Origin: Streptomyces chartreusis
GTDB taxonomy: Bacteria > Actinomycetota > Actinomycetes > Streptomycetales > Streptomycetaceae
Direction: 5' to 3'
Assembly (NCBI RefSeq): GCF_008704715.1
Contig: NZ_CP023689.1
Location: 8,370,001-8,434,000 of the forward strand
Length of the DNA: 64,000 nt
The notes under the pieces were generated by a model. The model made no database searches and was not told the DNA's origin. It saw nothing but the letters and a program-made list of their open reading frames with translations. The position numbers and the translations under genes were made by a program. How positions within the stretch are numbered: position 1 is the first letter of the stretch; each line of letters begins with the position of its first letter. Positions 42,548-50,952 of this stretch are shown one piece after another.

Positions 42548-45075
42548 TGTGCCGATTCGTCAGGTTGGGGCGGCTGATCGGTCAGGGGCTGCTCGGCCCA
42601 GATGATCTTCCCCTCGGGGACGAACCGGGTGCCCCAGCGCTGGGTGAACTGGGACACCAGCAGCAGTCCGCGGCCCCCCTCGTCCGTGGTGCGCGGATGG
42701 CGCAGGTGCGGGGCGGTCGCGCCGCCGTCGAAGACCTCGCAGACCAGGGCGCGCTCCCTGATCAGGCGCAGCCTGATGGGTCCGGCCGCGTACCGGATCG
42801 CGTTGGTGACCAGCTCGCTGACCACCAGCTCCGTGGTGAACGCCAGCTCGTCCAGACCCCACTCCGTCAGCAGCCGGGCGGCCGTCTTACGGGCGTCGGC
42901 GACGGCCGCCGGGTCCGCGGGCAGGTCCCAGTCGGCGACCTGCTCGGTTCCGAGCACCCGGGTGCGGGCCATCAGCAGCGCCACGTCGTCGTGCGGGCGG
43001 TCCGGGACCAGCGCCTCCACCACGGTCCGGCACTGGTCGTCGAGCGAATCCGTGCGTCCTTCCAGGGCCTGGCGCAACCGCTCCCGGTCCGGCTCCACGG
43101 CCCGGTCCCCCTCCTCCCGCGCCAGCAGCCCGTCGGTGTGCAGGGCGAGCGTGCTGCCCGCCGCGAGCGCCAGCTCGACCGACTCGAACGGCGGGCCGCC
43201 GACCCCCAGCGGCGCCCCCTGCGGAAGATCCACGAACGTGACCTCGCCGTCGGGCAGCACCACGGCCGGCGCCGGATGCCCCGCGGCCGCCATCGTGCAC
43301 TGCCCGTCGACCGGGTCGTAGACGACGTACAGGCACGCGGACCCCACCGACTGGGCGACCGCGGCCTCCTCGGAGCTCGCCTCGACGCCCTCCTCGTGGG
43401 CGGAGCGCGCGACCAGGTCGTCGAGGTGGGCCAGCACCTCGTCGGGCGGCAGGTCCAGCGCCGCGAGGGTCCGTACGGCGGTCCGCAGCCGGCCCATCGC
43501 CGCGGCGGCGTCGATGCCGTGCCCGGGGACCTCGCCCACCACCAGCGCGACCCGCCCGCCGGACAGCGTGATCAGGTCGTACCAGTCACCGCCGAGGCCG
43601 GTCAGCTCGTCGGCGGGGCGGTAGCAGGCGGCGACCTCCACGGCGTCCTGATCGGGCAGCCGGTGGGGGAGCAGGCTGCGCTGCAGGACCAGCGCGGCGT
43701 CCCGCTCGCGGGTGTAGCGGCGGGCGTTGTCGACGCAGACGGCCGCCCGTGAGACCAGGTCCTCCGCCAGCGTCAGGTCGTCCTCGTCGAAGGGGTCCCG
43801 GCGGCGGTGCCGGAAGAAGGTGGTGACGCCGAGGGTGACACCCCGGGCGCGTATCGGCACGATCATCACGCTCTGGAGACCCAGCTCCAGGAAGGTCGCG
43901 GGCCGGCCCCCGGACGCGTTCGTGGCCCAGTCCCTGGCGAGCGGGTCGAGTCGTGCCTGGCGCCAGGGCAGGCCCGTCGCCAGGACCCGCAGCGGCGGTG
44001 AGCCGGTGAGGTAGGTGGCCGCCTCACCCACGGCGAAGCTGGCCTCCGGCAGGTTCTCGTTCACCGACATCTGCCCGGCCCGGCGCAGTGGGACCACGGC
44101 CGTGTCGCCGGGCGGCCCGGAGGTGAGTTCGGCGCCCGCCAGCACCGGTTCCAGCAGGTCCACGGAGACGAAGTCGGCGAACGTCGGGATCGCCACGTCG
44201 GCCAGTTCCTGCGCGGTCTGCATGATGTCGAGGCTGCGGCCGATGTGCTCGCCGGCCCGGTCGAGCAGGTCGAGGCGCTGCCGGGCGCGGTGCCGCGCGC
44301 TGACGTCGACGACGGTGTAGTAGACGCCCATGGGGTGGCCCTGCTCGTCCTCGAGCCGGGTGAACGACATCATGTGCGCCGTCTCGCGGTGCGGCGCGGA
44401 CCGTACGAGTCCCACGTGCTCGTAGCCGACCACCGGATCACCGGTCTCCAGCACCCGGCGCATCTGCGCCTCGATGGACCGGGAGTTCAGGCCCGGCTGG
44501 ACGTTGGCCAGCCGCATCCCCAGCCGGTTGCGCGCCGGGCCGCCGCCGAACTGCTCCAGGGCGGCGTTCGACCACACGTACCGCAGATCGGTGTCCACGA
44601 TCGCCATCCCGACGGGGGACCCGGCGACCATCTGCTCCAGCACCCGCCGGCTCATCGCCCACCCCGGGGCGTCGCCCATCTCGGCGACCAGCACCAGCCA
44701 GCGCGACGGGCCGGGCGCCTCCTGGGCGGAGGTCACCCGCACCATCACCTTTACCGGCTCGCCGCCCCTGCGCATCGCGGCCAGCAGTCCCGACCAGCTG
44801 CCGTCCCTGCGGCAGCGCCGCGCGAGGTCGGGCACGCGCAGGGCGTCCTCGGCCGAGAGCAGGCTCTCGGCCTTCGCGCCGACCACCTCGGCGGCGGAGT
44901 ACTCCAGCAGCCTCTGCGCGTCCCTGGTCCAGCCCGTCACCCGCCCCTGGGCGTCGAGCAGCAGAGCCGCGGCGTCAGCCACGTCGAACCACTGCCGGGC
45001 AACGTCCTGCTCCTCGTATGCGCCCACGGCCGACCTCTCTGTCGCTGAGAGCGGTCTACCACCTCTTGTCCCCAT
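42541..45075 (-). CDS. PAS/GAF/SpoIIE phosphatase fused to an RsbW-like ATPase domain
   Basis: 844 residues in five modules: two PAS domains (about 15-130 and 140-270), GAF (about 290-440), SpoIIE/PP2C (about 465-690) and a C-terminal HATPase of the RsbW type (about 715-835; 'TTELVVSELVTNAIRYAAG', 'EGGRGLLLVSQF'). One protein thus joins sensor, phosphatase and anti-sigma-kinase activities. In the phosphatase part the usual GD-V-x-GHG reads 'VVGEVPGHG', Asp replaced by Glu, while other metal ligands (GGDWYDL, LHTDGL, HDDVALL) remain. ATG 45075 follows GGAAGG; the open frame extends upstream without a good start. Confidence 0.9.
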   Translation of the reverse strand: MGTRGGRPLSATERSAVGAYEEQDVARQWFDVADAAALLLDAQGRVTGWTRDAQRLLEYSAAEVVGAKAESLLSAEDALRVPDLARRCRRDGSWSGLLAAMRRGGEPVKVMVRVTSAQEAPGPSRWLVLVAEMGDAPGWAMSRRVLEQMVAGSPVGMAIVDTDLRYVWSNAALEQFGGGPARNRLGMRLANVQPGLNSRSIEAQMRRVLETGDPVVGYEHVGLVRSAPHRETAHMMSFTRLEDEQGHPMGVYYTVVDVSARHRARQRLDLLDRAGEHIGRSLDIMQTAQELADVAIPTFADFVSVDLLEPVLAGAELTSGPPGDTAVVPLRRAGQMSVNENLPEASFAVGEAATYLTGSPPLRVLATGLPWRQARLDPLARDWATNASGGRPATFLELGLQSVMIVPIRARGVTLGVTTFFRHRRRDPFDEDDLTLAEDLVSRAAVCVDNARRYTRERDAALVLQRSLLPHRLPDQDAVEVAACYRPADELTGLGGDWYDLITLSGGRVALVVGEVPGHGIDAAAAMGRLRTAVRTLAALDLPPDEVLAHLDDLVARSAHEEGVEASSEEAAVAQSVGSACLYVVYDPVDGQCTMAAAGHPAPAVVLPDGEVTFVDLPQGAPLGVGGPPFESVELALAAGSTLALHTDGLLAREEGDRAVEPDRERLRQALEGRTDSLDDQCRTVVEALVPDRPHDDVALLMARTRVLGTEQVADWDLPADPAAVADARKTAARLLTEWGLDELAFTTELVVSELVTNAIRYAAGPIRLRLIRERALVCEVFDGGATAPHLRHPRTTDEGGRGLLLVSQFTQRWGTRFVPEGKIIWAEQPLTDQPPQPDESAQM

Positions 45076-45153
45076 CTTCACCCTTCCGCTCACGCCTGCC
45101 TCTTTGCGAGGGCCGGGAGTGTGCGGGGCGGGGGTGACGGGGCGAGGTCGGAT

Positions 45154-45198
45154 GCCCGGCGGCCCGGCCCCCTCTCCTGGGACCGGGCCGCCGGGCAA
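45154..45198. terminator. Terminator of the rocD-ddaH operon
   Basis: Perfect 15-bp arms TGCCCGGCGGCCCGG (45154-45168) and CCGGGCCGCCGGGCA (45184-45198), 7 bp past the aminotransferase stop codon. Confidence 0.85.
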
Positions 45199-45205
45199 CA
45201 GCCCC

Positions 45206-46423
45206 TCAGCCGAGCACCTTCTCCAGGGTGTCGAGCGCCCCGGTCAGCTCCTCCGGGGTGATCGTGAGCGGGGGAGCGAGGCGGATCGTGGAGCCGTGGG
45301 TGTCCTTGACCAGCACGCCCTCGTGCATCAGCCGCCGGCTGATCTCACGGCCCGTACCGACCGCCGGGTCGACGTCGACGCCCGCCCACAGGCCACGCGC
45401 CCGGAAGCCGACGACGCCCTTGCCGAGCAGCGCCGACAGACCGCCGCGCAGCACCACGCCGAGCTCGGTGGCCCGGCGCTGGAACTCGCCCGTCTCCAGC
45501 AGCTCGACCACGGCCGTGCCGACCGCGGCGGCCAGCGGGTTCCCGCCGAACGTCGAGCCGTGCTCGCCCGGCCGCAGCACCCCGAGCACCTCGCGGCTGC
45601 CCACCACCGCCGACACCGGCACGATGCCGCCGCCCAGCGCCTTGCCCAGCAGCAGCACGTCCGGCACGACCGAATCGTGGTCGACGGCGAGCGTACGGCC
45701 CGTGCGGCCGAGGCCCGACTGGATCTCGTCCGCGATGAAGAGGCAGCCCTTGCGGGTGGTCAGCTCACGCACGCCGGCCAGATAGCCCTGGTCCGGGATG
45801 AGCACGCCCGCCTCGCCCTGGATGGGCTCCAGCAGCACCGCCGCGGTCGTCTCGTCGATCGCCGCCTCCAGCGCCGGCAGGTCGTTGTACGGCACGACCC
45901 GGAAGCCCGGCGTGAACGGGCCGAAGCCCTGCCGCGCGGTCTCGTCCGTCGAGAAGCTGACGATGGTCGTCGTACGGCCGTGGAAGTTGTCCGCCGCCAC
46001 CACGATCGTCGCCTGGTCGGCCGGAACGCCCTTCACCTCGTACGCCCACTTGCGGGCCACCTTGATGCCGCTCTCCACGGCCTCGGCGCCCGTGTTCATC
46101 GGCAGCACCATGTCCTGGCCGGTCAGCGCCGCCAGCCGCTCCGCGAACCCGGCGAGCCGGTCGTTGTGGAAGGCGCGGGACGTCAGCGTCAGCCGGTCGA
46201 GCTGGGCGTGCGCCGCCTCGGTCAGCGCCGGGTGGCGGTGGCCGAAGTTCAGCGCCGAGTAGCCCGCCAGCATGTCGAGGTAGCGGCGGCCCTCCACGTC
46301 CTCCACCCAGGTGCCCTCGGCGCGGGAGACGACCACCGGGAGGGGGTGGTAGTTGTGCGCCAGGACCGGTTCCTCGGCGCGGATCAGATCGGCGGACGAA
46401 CGGGTCTGCGCGGGCGCGGTCAT
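45206..46423 (-). CDS. rocD: Ornithine aminotransferase
   Basis: 405-residue class III PLP enzyme. Characteristic are 'NYHPLPVVVSRAEGTWVEDVEGRRYLDMLAGYSALNFGHRHP' (several pieces), 'FHGRTTTIVSFS', 'FIADEIQSGLGRTG' and the PLP Lys in 'LLLGKALGGGIVPVSA'. It converts ornithine and 2-oxoglutarate to glutamate semialdehyde and glutamate. ATG 46423 has AGGAG upstream and overlaps the ddaH stop by ATGA. Works with the dimethylargininase and Lrp regulator next door in arginine or ornithine catabolism. Confidence 0.94.
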   Translation of the reverse strand: MTAPAQTRSSADLIRAEEPVLAHNYHPLPVVVSRAEGTWVEDVEGRRYLDMLAGYSALNFGHRHPALTEAAHAQLDRLTLTSRAFHNDRLAGFAERLAALTGQDMVLPMNTGAEAVESGIKVARKWAYEVKGVPADQATIVVAADNFHGRTTTIVSFSTDETARQGFGPFTPGFRVVPYNDLPALEAAIDETTAAVLLEPIQGEAGVLIPDQGYLAGVRELTTRKGCLFIADEIQSGLGRTGRTLAVDHDSVVPDVLLLGKALGGGIVPVSAVVGSREVLGVLRPGEHGSTFGGNPLAAAVGTAVVELLETGEFQRRATELGVVLRGGLSALLGKGVVGFRARGLWAGVDVDPAVGTGREISRRLMHEGVLVKDTHGSTIRLAPPLTITPEELTGALDTLEKVLG

Positions 46424-47232
46424 GAGCGGATCTCCTGAGTGCAGCACTTGATGCCGCCGCCGGCCTTGCGGAACTCCGACAGGTCGACGGGGACGGGGAC
46501 ATAACCGCGCTCGTCCAGCCGGGCGGCCAGCGCCTCGGCCTGGGGCGCGATGAAGACGTGACGGCCGTCGGAGACGGAGTTCAGGCCGAAGGCGGAGGCG
46601 TCGTCGCGGGTGGCGAGCACCGCGTCCGGGTACAGCCGCGCGAGCACCTCACGGCTGCCCGGCGAGAAGGCCTCCGGGTAGTAGGCGATGTTGTCGTCGT
46701 CGAGGACGAACAGCGCCGTGTCCAGGTGGTAGAAGTACGGGTCCACCAGCGTCAGGCTCACGACCGGATGGCCGAAGAACTCCTGCACCTCCCGGTGGGC
46801 GTCCCGGGTGGTGCGGAAACCGGTGCCGGCGAGCACATAGCGGCCCGTCCACACCAGATCGCCCTCGCCCTCGCACACGGACTCGGGCGTGTACACGTCG
46901 AAGCCCGCCGTCTTGAACCACGTCGCGTAGTGCGTGGACTCGGGACGGCGCTCGGGCGCGTGGAAGAGGGAGCCGAAGACACGGCCGCCGACGACGACCG
47001 CCGAGTTCGCGGCGAACACCATGTCGGGCAGACCGGCGACCGGCTCCAGCGTGTCGACCTCGTGACCGTGGGCACGGTAGGCACGGATCAGCGACTGCCA
47101 CTGCTCCCGGGCCAGATCGACGTCGACCTGGATGTCGGGTTGCATCCAGGGGTTGATCGCGTACTGCACGGCGAAGTGTCTGGGCTCGCAGACGAGGAAG
47201 CGCCGCCGGCGCGGCACACGGGTTTCGGGCAC
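46420..47232 (-). CDS. ddaH: Dimethylarginine dimethylaminohydrolase (amidinotransferase superfamily)
   Basis: 270 residues of the guanidino-modifying pentein fold. 'LPDMVFAANSAVVVGG' carries the substrate-binding Asp, 'EGEGDLVWTGRYVLAGTG' the Glu and Asp pair, 'FYHLDTALFVLDDD' the catalytic His, and the C-terminal 'GGGIKCCTQEIRS' the nucleophilic Cys (263 or 264). DDAH activity has been shown for the S. coelicolor homologue as I recall; arginine deiminase-like use is the alternative. GTG 47232 is chosen; product is citrulline plus dimethylamine. First gene before rocD. Confidence 0.85.
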   Translation of the reverse strand: MPETRVPRRRRFLVCEPRHFAVQYAINPWMQPDIQVDVDLAREQWQSLIRAYRAHGHEVDTLEPVAGLPDMVFAANSAVVVGGRVFGSLFHAPERRPESTHYATWFKTAGFDVYTPESVCEGEGDLVWTGRYVLAGTGFRTTRDAHREVQEFFGHPVVSLTLVDPYFYHLDTALFVLDDDNIAYYPEAFSPGSREVLARLYPDAVLATRDDASAFGLNSVSDGRHVFIAPQAEALAARLDERGYVPVPVDLSEFRKAGGGIKCCTQEIRS

Positions 47233-47355
47233 AGAGGGGTTCCTCCGCTTCCTACGGTGTCGATGAGGATTGACACCAAGGTAGAAAGACACGCCGACGC
47301 CCGACAAGAAACAAGAATTGCGCGTTCACGCAGGAATGCTGCGAATTTTGCGGTG

Positions 47356-47880
47356 TCAGCGCACGTCTGCTGCGCGGTTTGCCGGAACGCCGGCCTCCGG
47401 CGGGACGGCCTGGGTGGCGCCCGCCTCCGGACTGTCCGGGATCAGGTGCGACAGGACCATCACGCTGATCGTCTTCCGGATGAACGGCTCGACACGAATC
47501 CGCTCCAGCACCTCCTCGAAGTGCTCCACGTCCCGCGCCCGCACATGCAGCAGTGCGTCCGCGCCCCCGGTCACCGTCATCGCCGCGGTGATCTCCGGAT
47601 GGTTGCGGACGACCTCCGCGAGCCGCCGCGGCGGCGCCGCGCCCTCGCAGTACACCTCGACGTACGCCTCCGTACGCCAGCCGAGCGCCGACGGCTTGAC
47701 CGTGGCCGTGAAGCCGGTGATCACGCCGGTCTCGCGCAGCCGGTCCACGCGCCGTTTGACCGCCGTCGCCGACAGCCCGACGCTGGAGCCGATCTCCGCG
47801 AAACTCGTCCTGGCGTTCGCCATCAGAGCGGTGATGATCTTCCGGTCGAGTTCGTCGAAGGAGGCAGCGCCGCTGTTCAT
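47356..47880 (-). CDS. Lrp/AsnC-family regulator
   Basis: 174 residues: winged helix-turn-helix at about 8-55 ('FDELDRKIITALMANARTSFAEIGSSVGLSATAVKRRVDRL' in parts) and an RAM/ligand domain from about 70 ('EAYVEVYCEGAAPPRRLAEVV', 'VTGGADALLHVRARDVEHFEEVL'). The last 30 residues are an Ala/Pro-rich tail. It sits directly upstream of ddaH-rocD on the same strand and is the obvious candidate regulator of that operon, with arginine or ornithine as effector. Confidence 0.92.
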   Translation of the reverse strand: MNSGAASFDELDRKIITALMANARTSFAEIGSSVGLSATAVKRRVDRLRETGVITGFTATVKPSALGWRTEAYVEVYCEGAAPPRRLAEVVRNHPEITAAMTVTGGADALLHVRARDVEHFEEVLERIRVEPFIRKTISVMVLSHLIPDSPEAGATQAVPPEAGVPANRAADVR

Positions 47881-47968
47881 GAGGGCACTGTAAGCGGCAC
47901 GGTACCCAGCGCGAACGTCCACGCAGAGCACATGTCCAGGCGTGCCCATTGCTCTTACACTCCCGTTC

Positions 47969-48718
47969 ATGCTGCGCGCCCTGGCTGTCGACGACGAACG
48001 CCCCTCGCTGGAGGAGCTGCTCTACCTCCTGAACGCGGACCCGCGCATCGGCAGCGCGGAGGGCGCCGGCGACGCGACCGAGGCGCTGCGGCGCATCAAC
48101 CGCGCCCTGGAGTCGGGACCCCACGGCCCCGAGTCGATCGACGTCGTCTTCCTCGACATCAACATGCCCGGCCTGGACGGCCTCGACCTGGCCCGTCTGC
48201 TCACCGGGCTCGCCAAGCCGCCGCTGGTCGTCTTCGTCACCGCCCACGAGGACTTCGCCGTTCAGGCCTTCGACCTCAAGGCCGTCGACTACGTACTCAA
48301 ACCGGTGCGCAAGGAACGCCTCGCCGAGGCCGTCCGCCGGGCCGCCGAACTGCGCGACGCCGCCCCCCGAATACCCGTGAGCGAACCCGACCCCGACCAC
48401 ATCCCGGTCGAGCTGGGCGGTGTGACCCGCTTCGTCGCCGTCGAGGACATCACCCATGTCGAGGCCCAGGGCGACTACGCCCGTCTGCACACCGTCAGGG
48501 GCAGCCACCTCGTCCGCATCCCGCTGTCGACGCTGGAGGAGCGCTGGCGCTCCCGCGGATTCGTCCGCATCCACCGCCGCCACCTCGTCGCCCTGCGCCA
48601 CATCGGCGAACTCCGCCTCGACGCGGGCACCGTCAGCGTCATGGTCGGCGCCGAGGAACTCCAGGTCAGCCGGCGCCACGCGCGTGAGCTGCGGGACCTG
48701 CTGATGAGGAGGCCGTAG
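47969..48718 (+). CDS. LytTR-type response regulator
   Basis: 249 residues. Receiver domain (1-120) with acidic pair VDDE, phospho-acceptor Asp63 in 'VVFLDINMPGLDGLDLA' and Lys in 'DYVLKPVRKERL'. LytTR DNA-binding domain at about 145-245 ('ITHVEAQGDYARLHTVRGSHLVR', 'GFVRIHRRHLVALRHI'). ATG 47969 lies only a few bases after a TACACT -10-like box, so the transcript may be nearly leaderless. It is followed by a small membrane protein gene, a symporter and its LytS-type kinase. Confidence 0.93.
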   Translation: MLRALAVDDERPSLEELLYLLNADPRIGSAEGAGDATEALRRINRALESGPHGPESIDVVFLDINMPGLDGLDLARLLTGLAKPPLVVFVTAHEDFAVQAFDLKAVDYVLKPVRKERLAEAVRRAAELRDAAPRIPVSEPDPDHIPVELGGVTRFVAVEDITHVEAQGDYARLHTVRGSHLVRIPLSTLEERWRSRGFVRIHRRHLVALRHIGELRLDAGTVSVMVGAEELQVSRRHARELRDLLMRRP

Positions 48719-48720
48719 CC

Positions 48721-49083
48721 GTGCCCAACCAGGACCCCGCCGAGCGCCGCGTCGTCGTCACCGGCCCGCCCCGCAGCCGCCGCCCCGCCTCCGGCTACTA
48801 CCGCCCCCGCACCGAGATCGACGAGCAGACCACCCTCGGCCACACCTACGTACGGTCGCTGATGCGCACCCAGCTCCGCGCCGGCCTGACCGTGTTCGCC
48901 GTCCTCGGCCTGCTCATCGGCCCGCTGCCACTGCTGTTCGCCGCCATGCCGGACGCCCGCGGCCTGGAATGGCTGGTCCTCGGCTTCTGCCTCTACGCCC
49001 CGATGGTCCTCCTCGCCCGCTGGTACGTACGACGCGCCGAACGCAACGAACGCGACTTCGTCCGCCTCGTCGAAGACCGCTGA
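48721..49083 (+). CDS. Small two-helix membrane protein in the LytTR/symporter operon
   Basis: 120 residues. An N-terminal basic cytoplasmic part ('GYYRPRTEIDEQTTLGHTYVRSLMRTQLRAG', in parts) precedes two membrane helices (about 55-77 and 83-100) and a charged tail. The layout resembles the DUF485/DUF4212-like small partners of sodium:solute symporters. It starts 2 bp after the response regulator, before the symporter gene, supporting a symporter-subunit role. Confidence 0.75.
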   Translation: MPNQDPAERRVVVTGPPRSRRPASGYYRPRTEIDEQTTLGHTYVRSLMRTQLRAGLTVFAVLGLLIGPLPLLFAAMPDARGLEWLVLGFCLYAPMVLLARWYVRRAERNERDFVRLVEDR

Positions 49084-49118
49084 GCGCTCCGCTGGGAGGG
49101 CCGGGATATGTCGTCGTT

Positions 49119-49178
49119 CGTCTGCGGGGTCGTCGTGGCTGGTCGCGCAGTTCCCCGCGCCCCTTTCGGGTCGCTGCC
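49119..49178 (+). repeat. Dispersed intergenic repeat, copy 1
   Basis: Contains the core GGTCGCGCAGTTCCCCGCGC CCCT (49141-49164), a small GCGC...GCGC hairpin found at two more places in this window (60854-60877 reversed, 63015-63038). Known to me as one of the commonest intergenic repeats of Streptomyces. Confidence 0.7.
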
Positions 49179-49202
49179 GGACCGTGAACTCAAGGAGCGG
49201 CC

Positions 49203-50915
49203 GTGAACTCCGGCTACGCCGTCCCCGCCGTCGCCCTGGTGGTGCTGGCGACCATCCTCGTCGGTGCCTTCGGGCTGCGCATATCGCGTACCACCTCCGA
49301 CTTCTACGTCGCCTCGCGCACCGTCGGCCCCCGGCTCAACGCGGCCGCCATCAGTGGTGAGTACCTCTCCGCCGCCTCCTTCCTCGGCATCGCGGGCCTC
49401 CTGCTCGTGCAGGGACCCGACATGCTCTGGTACCCGGTCGGCTACACCGCCGGATACCTCGTCCTGCTGTTGTTCGTCGCCGCCCCGCTGCGCCGCTCCG
49501 GTGCCTACACCCTGCCCGACTTCGCCGAGGCCCGGCTGTCCTCGCAGGCCGTGCGACGGCTCGCGGGCGCCTTCGTCGTCGGCACCGGCTGGCTGTATCT
49601 GCTGCCCCAACTCCAGGGCGCCGGACTGACGCTGACCGTGCTGACAGGCGCCCCCGACTCGCTCGGCGGACTGATCGTCGCGGTCGTCGTGGTCGCCATC
49701 GTCGCCGCCGGCGGCATGCGCAGCATCACCTTCGTGCAGGCCTTCCAGTACTGGCTCAAACTGACCGCGCTGCTCGTCCCCGCCCTCTTCCTGATCCTCG
49801 CCTGGCAGGGCGACGGCGCCCCCCGGCACGCCTTCGACGAACCGGCGACCTTCCGCGAACAGAGCGTCGTGCGCGTCGACGACAGCATCAAGCTGAAGCT
49901 CGACCGGCCCCTCGATGTCACCGTGAGCGGCACGATCGACGGCCGCGACCACGAGGAGCAGAAGCTTCGACTCCCCGCCGGCACCCACCACATCGAGGCC
50001 GGCACCCGGCTGACCTTCGCCAAGGGCGCCGAGGTCCCCGAACGCGACCGCAGCGCGGGCGGCGGCCTGTCCCCGTCGCAGGCCGAGAGCCGCGGCGAAC
50101 GCCCGCTGTACGCCACGTACGGACTGATCCTCGCCACCTTCCTCGGCACCATGGGCCTGCCGCACGTCGTCGTCCGCTTCTACACCAGCCCGCACGGCGT
50201 CGCCGCCCGCCGCACCACCGTCGCCGTGCTCGGTCTGATCGGCGCCTTCTACCTGCTGCCGCCGGTCTACGGTGCCCTCGGCCGCCTGTACGCCCCCGAA
50301 CTCACCCTCACCGGCGACGCCGACGCGGCCGCCCTGCTGCTGCCCGACCGCATGATCGGCGGCCTCGGCGGCGACCTCCTCGGCGCGCTGGTCGCGGGCG
50401 GCGCCTTCGCCGCGTTCCTGTCCACGGCGTCCGGCCTGACCATGGCCGTCGCCGGCGTGCTCACCCAGGACGTCCTGCCGACCCGCGGCGTACGCCACTT
50501 CCGGCTCGGCACGGTCCTCGCCATGGCCGTCCCGCTCGCCGCGAGCGTCCTCGTCGGCGGACTGCCGGTGGCCGACGCGGTGGGCCTCGCCTTCGCGGTG
50601 TCGGCGTCCTCGTTCTGCCCGCTGCTCGTCCTCGGCATCTGGTGGCGCCGCCTCACCCCGCCCGGCGCCGCCGCCGGAATGCTGGTCGGCGGCGGCTCCG
50701 CGCTGCTCGCCGTCGCCGCGACGATGGCCGGCTTCCCCGGCTCCGGCGCGGCCCACGCCCTGCTCGCCTGGCCCGCGCTCTGGTCGGTGCCGCTGGGCTT
50801 CCTCACGATGATCCTGGTGTCCCTGGCCACCCCCGGCCGGGTGCCGCCCGGTACGGCGGCGATCCTCGCCCGGTTCCATCTGCCGGAGGAACTGCGGGCG
50901 GAGGCGAAGGCATGA
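49203..50915 (+). CDS. Sodium:solute symporter (SSS family, ActP-like)
   Basis: 570 residues with 13 or so predicted helices. Family signature pieces are 'FYVASRTVGPRLNAAAISGEYLSAASFLGIAGL' (in parts) and 'FLGTMGLPHVVVRFYTSPHG'. Between helices at about residues 213-300 is a soluble domain ('VDDSIKLKLDRPLDVTVSG', then 'HHIEAGTRLTFAKGAEVPE'), predicted to be beta-rich. Nearest functional guess is uptake of acetate, pyruvate or another monocarboxylate with Na+ or H+. GTG start after AAGGAG. Encoded between response regulator and kinase. Confidence 0.92.
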   Translation: MNSGYAVPAVALVVLATILVGAFGLRISRTTSDFYVASRTVGPRLNAAAISGEYLSAASFLGIAGLLLVQGPDMLWYPVGYTAGYLVLLLFVAAPLRRSGAYTLPDFAEARLSSQAVRRLAGAFVVGTGWLYLLPQLQGAGLTLTVLTGAPDSLGGLIVAVVVVAIVAAGGMRSITFVQAFQYWLKLTALLVPALFLILAWQGDGAPRHAFDEPATFREQSVVRVDDSIKLKLDRPLDVTVSGTIDGRDHEEQKLRLPAGTHHIEAGTRLTFAKGAEVPERDRSAGGGLSPSQAESRGERPLYATYGLILATFLGTMGLPHVVVRFYTSPHGVAARRTTVAVLGLIGAFYLLPPVYGALGRLYAPELTLTGDADAAALLLPDRMIGGLGGDLLGALVAGGAFAAFLSTASGLTMAVAGVLTQDVLPTRGVRHFRLGTVLAMAVPLAASVLVGGLPVADAVGLAFAVSASSFCPLLVLGIWWRRLTPPGAAAGMLVGGGSALLAVAATMAGFPGSGAAHALLAWPALWSVPLGFLTMILVSLATPGRVPPGTAAILARFHLPEELRAEAKA

Positions 50916-50952
50916 GGCACTCCATCGCCGGACGGCGCGAGGTGGTGACGGC

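Noticed and set aside
46558-48687. 709-codon plus-strand frame
   Set aside because: Covers parts of ddaH, the Lrp gene and the LytTR gene in wrong frames; composition is Arg/Pro/His shadow-like.
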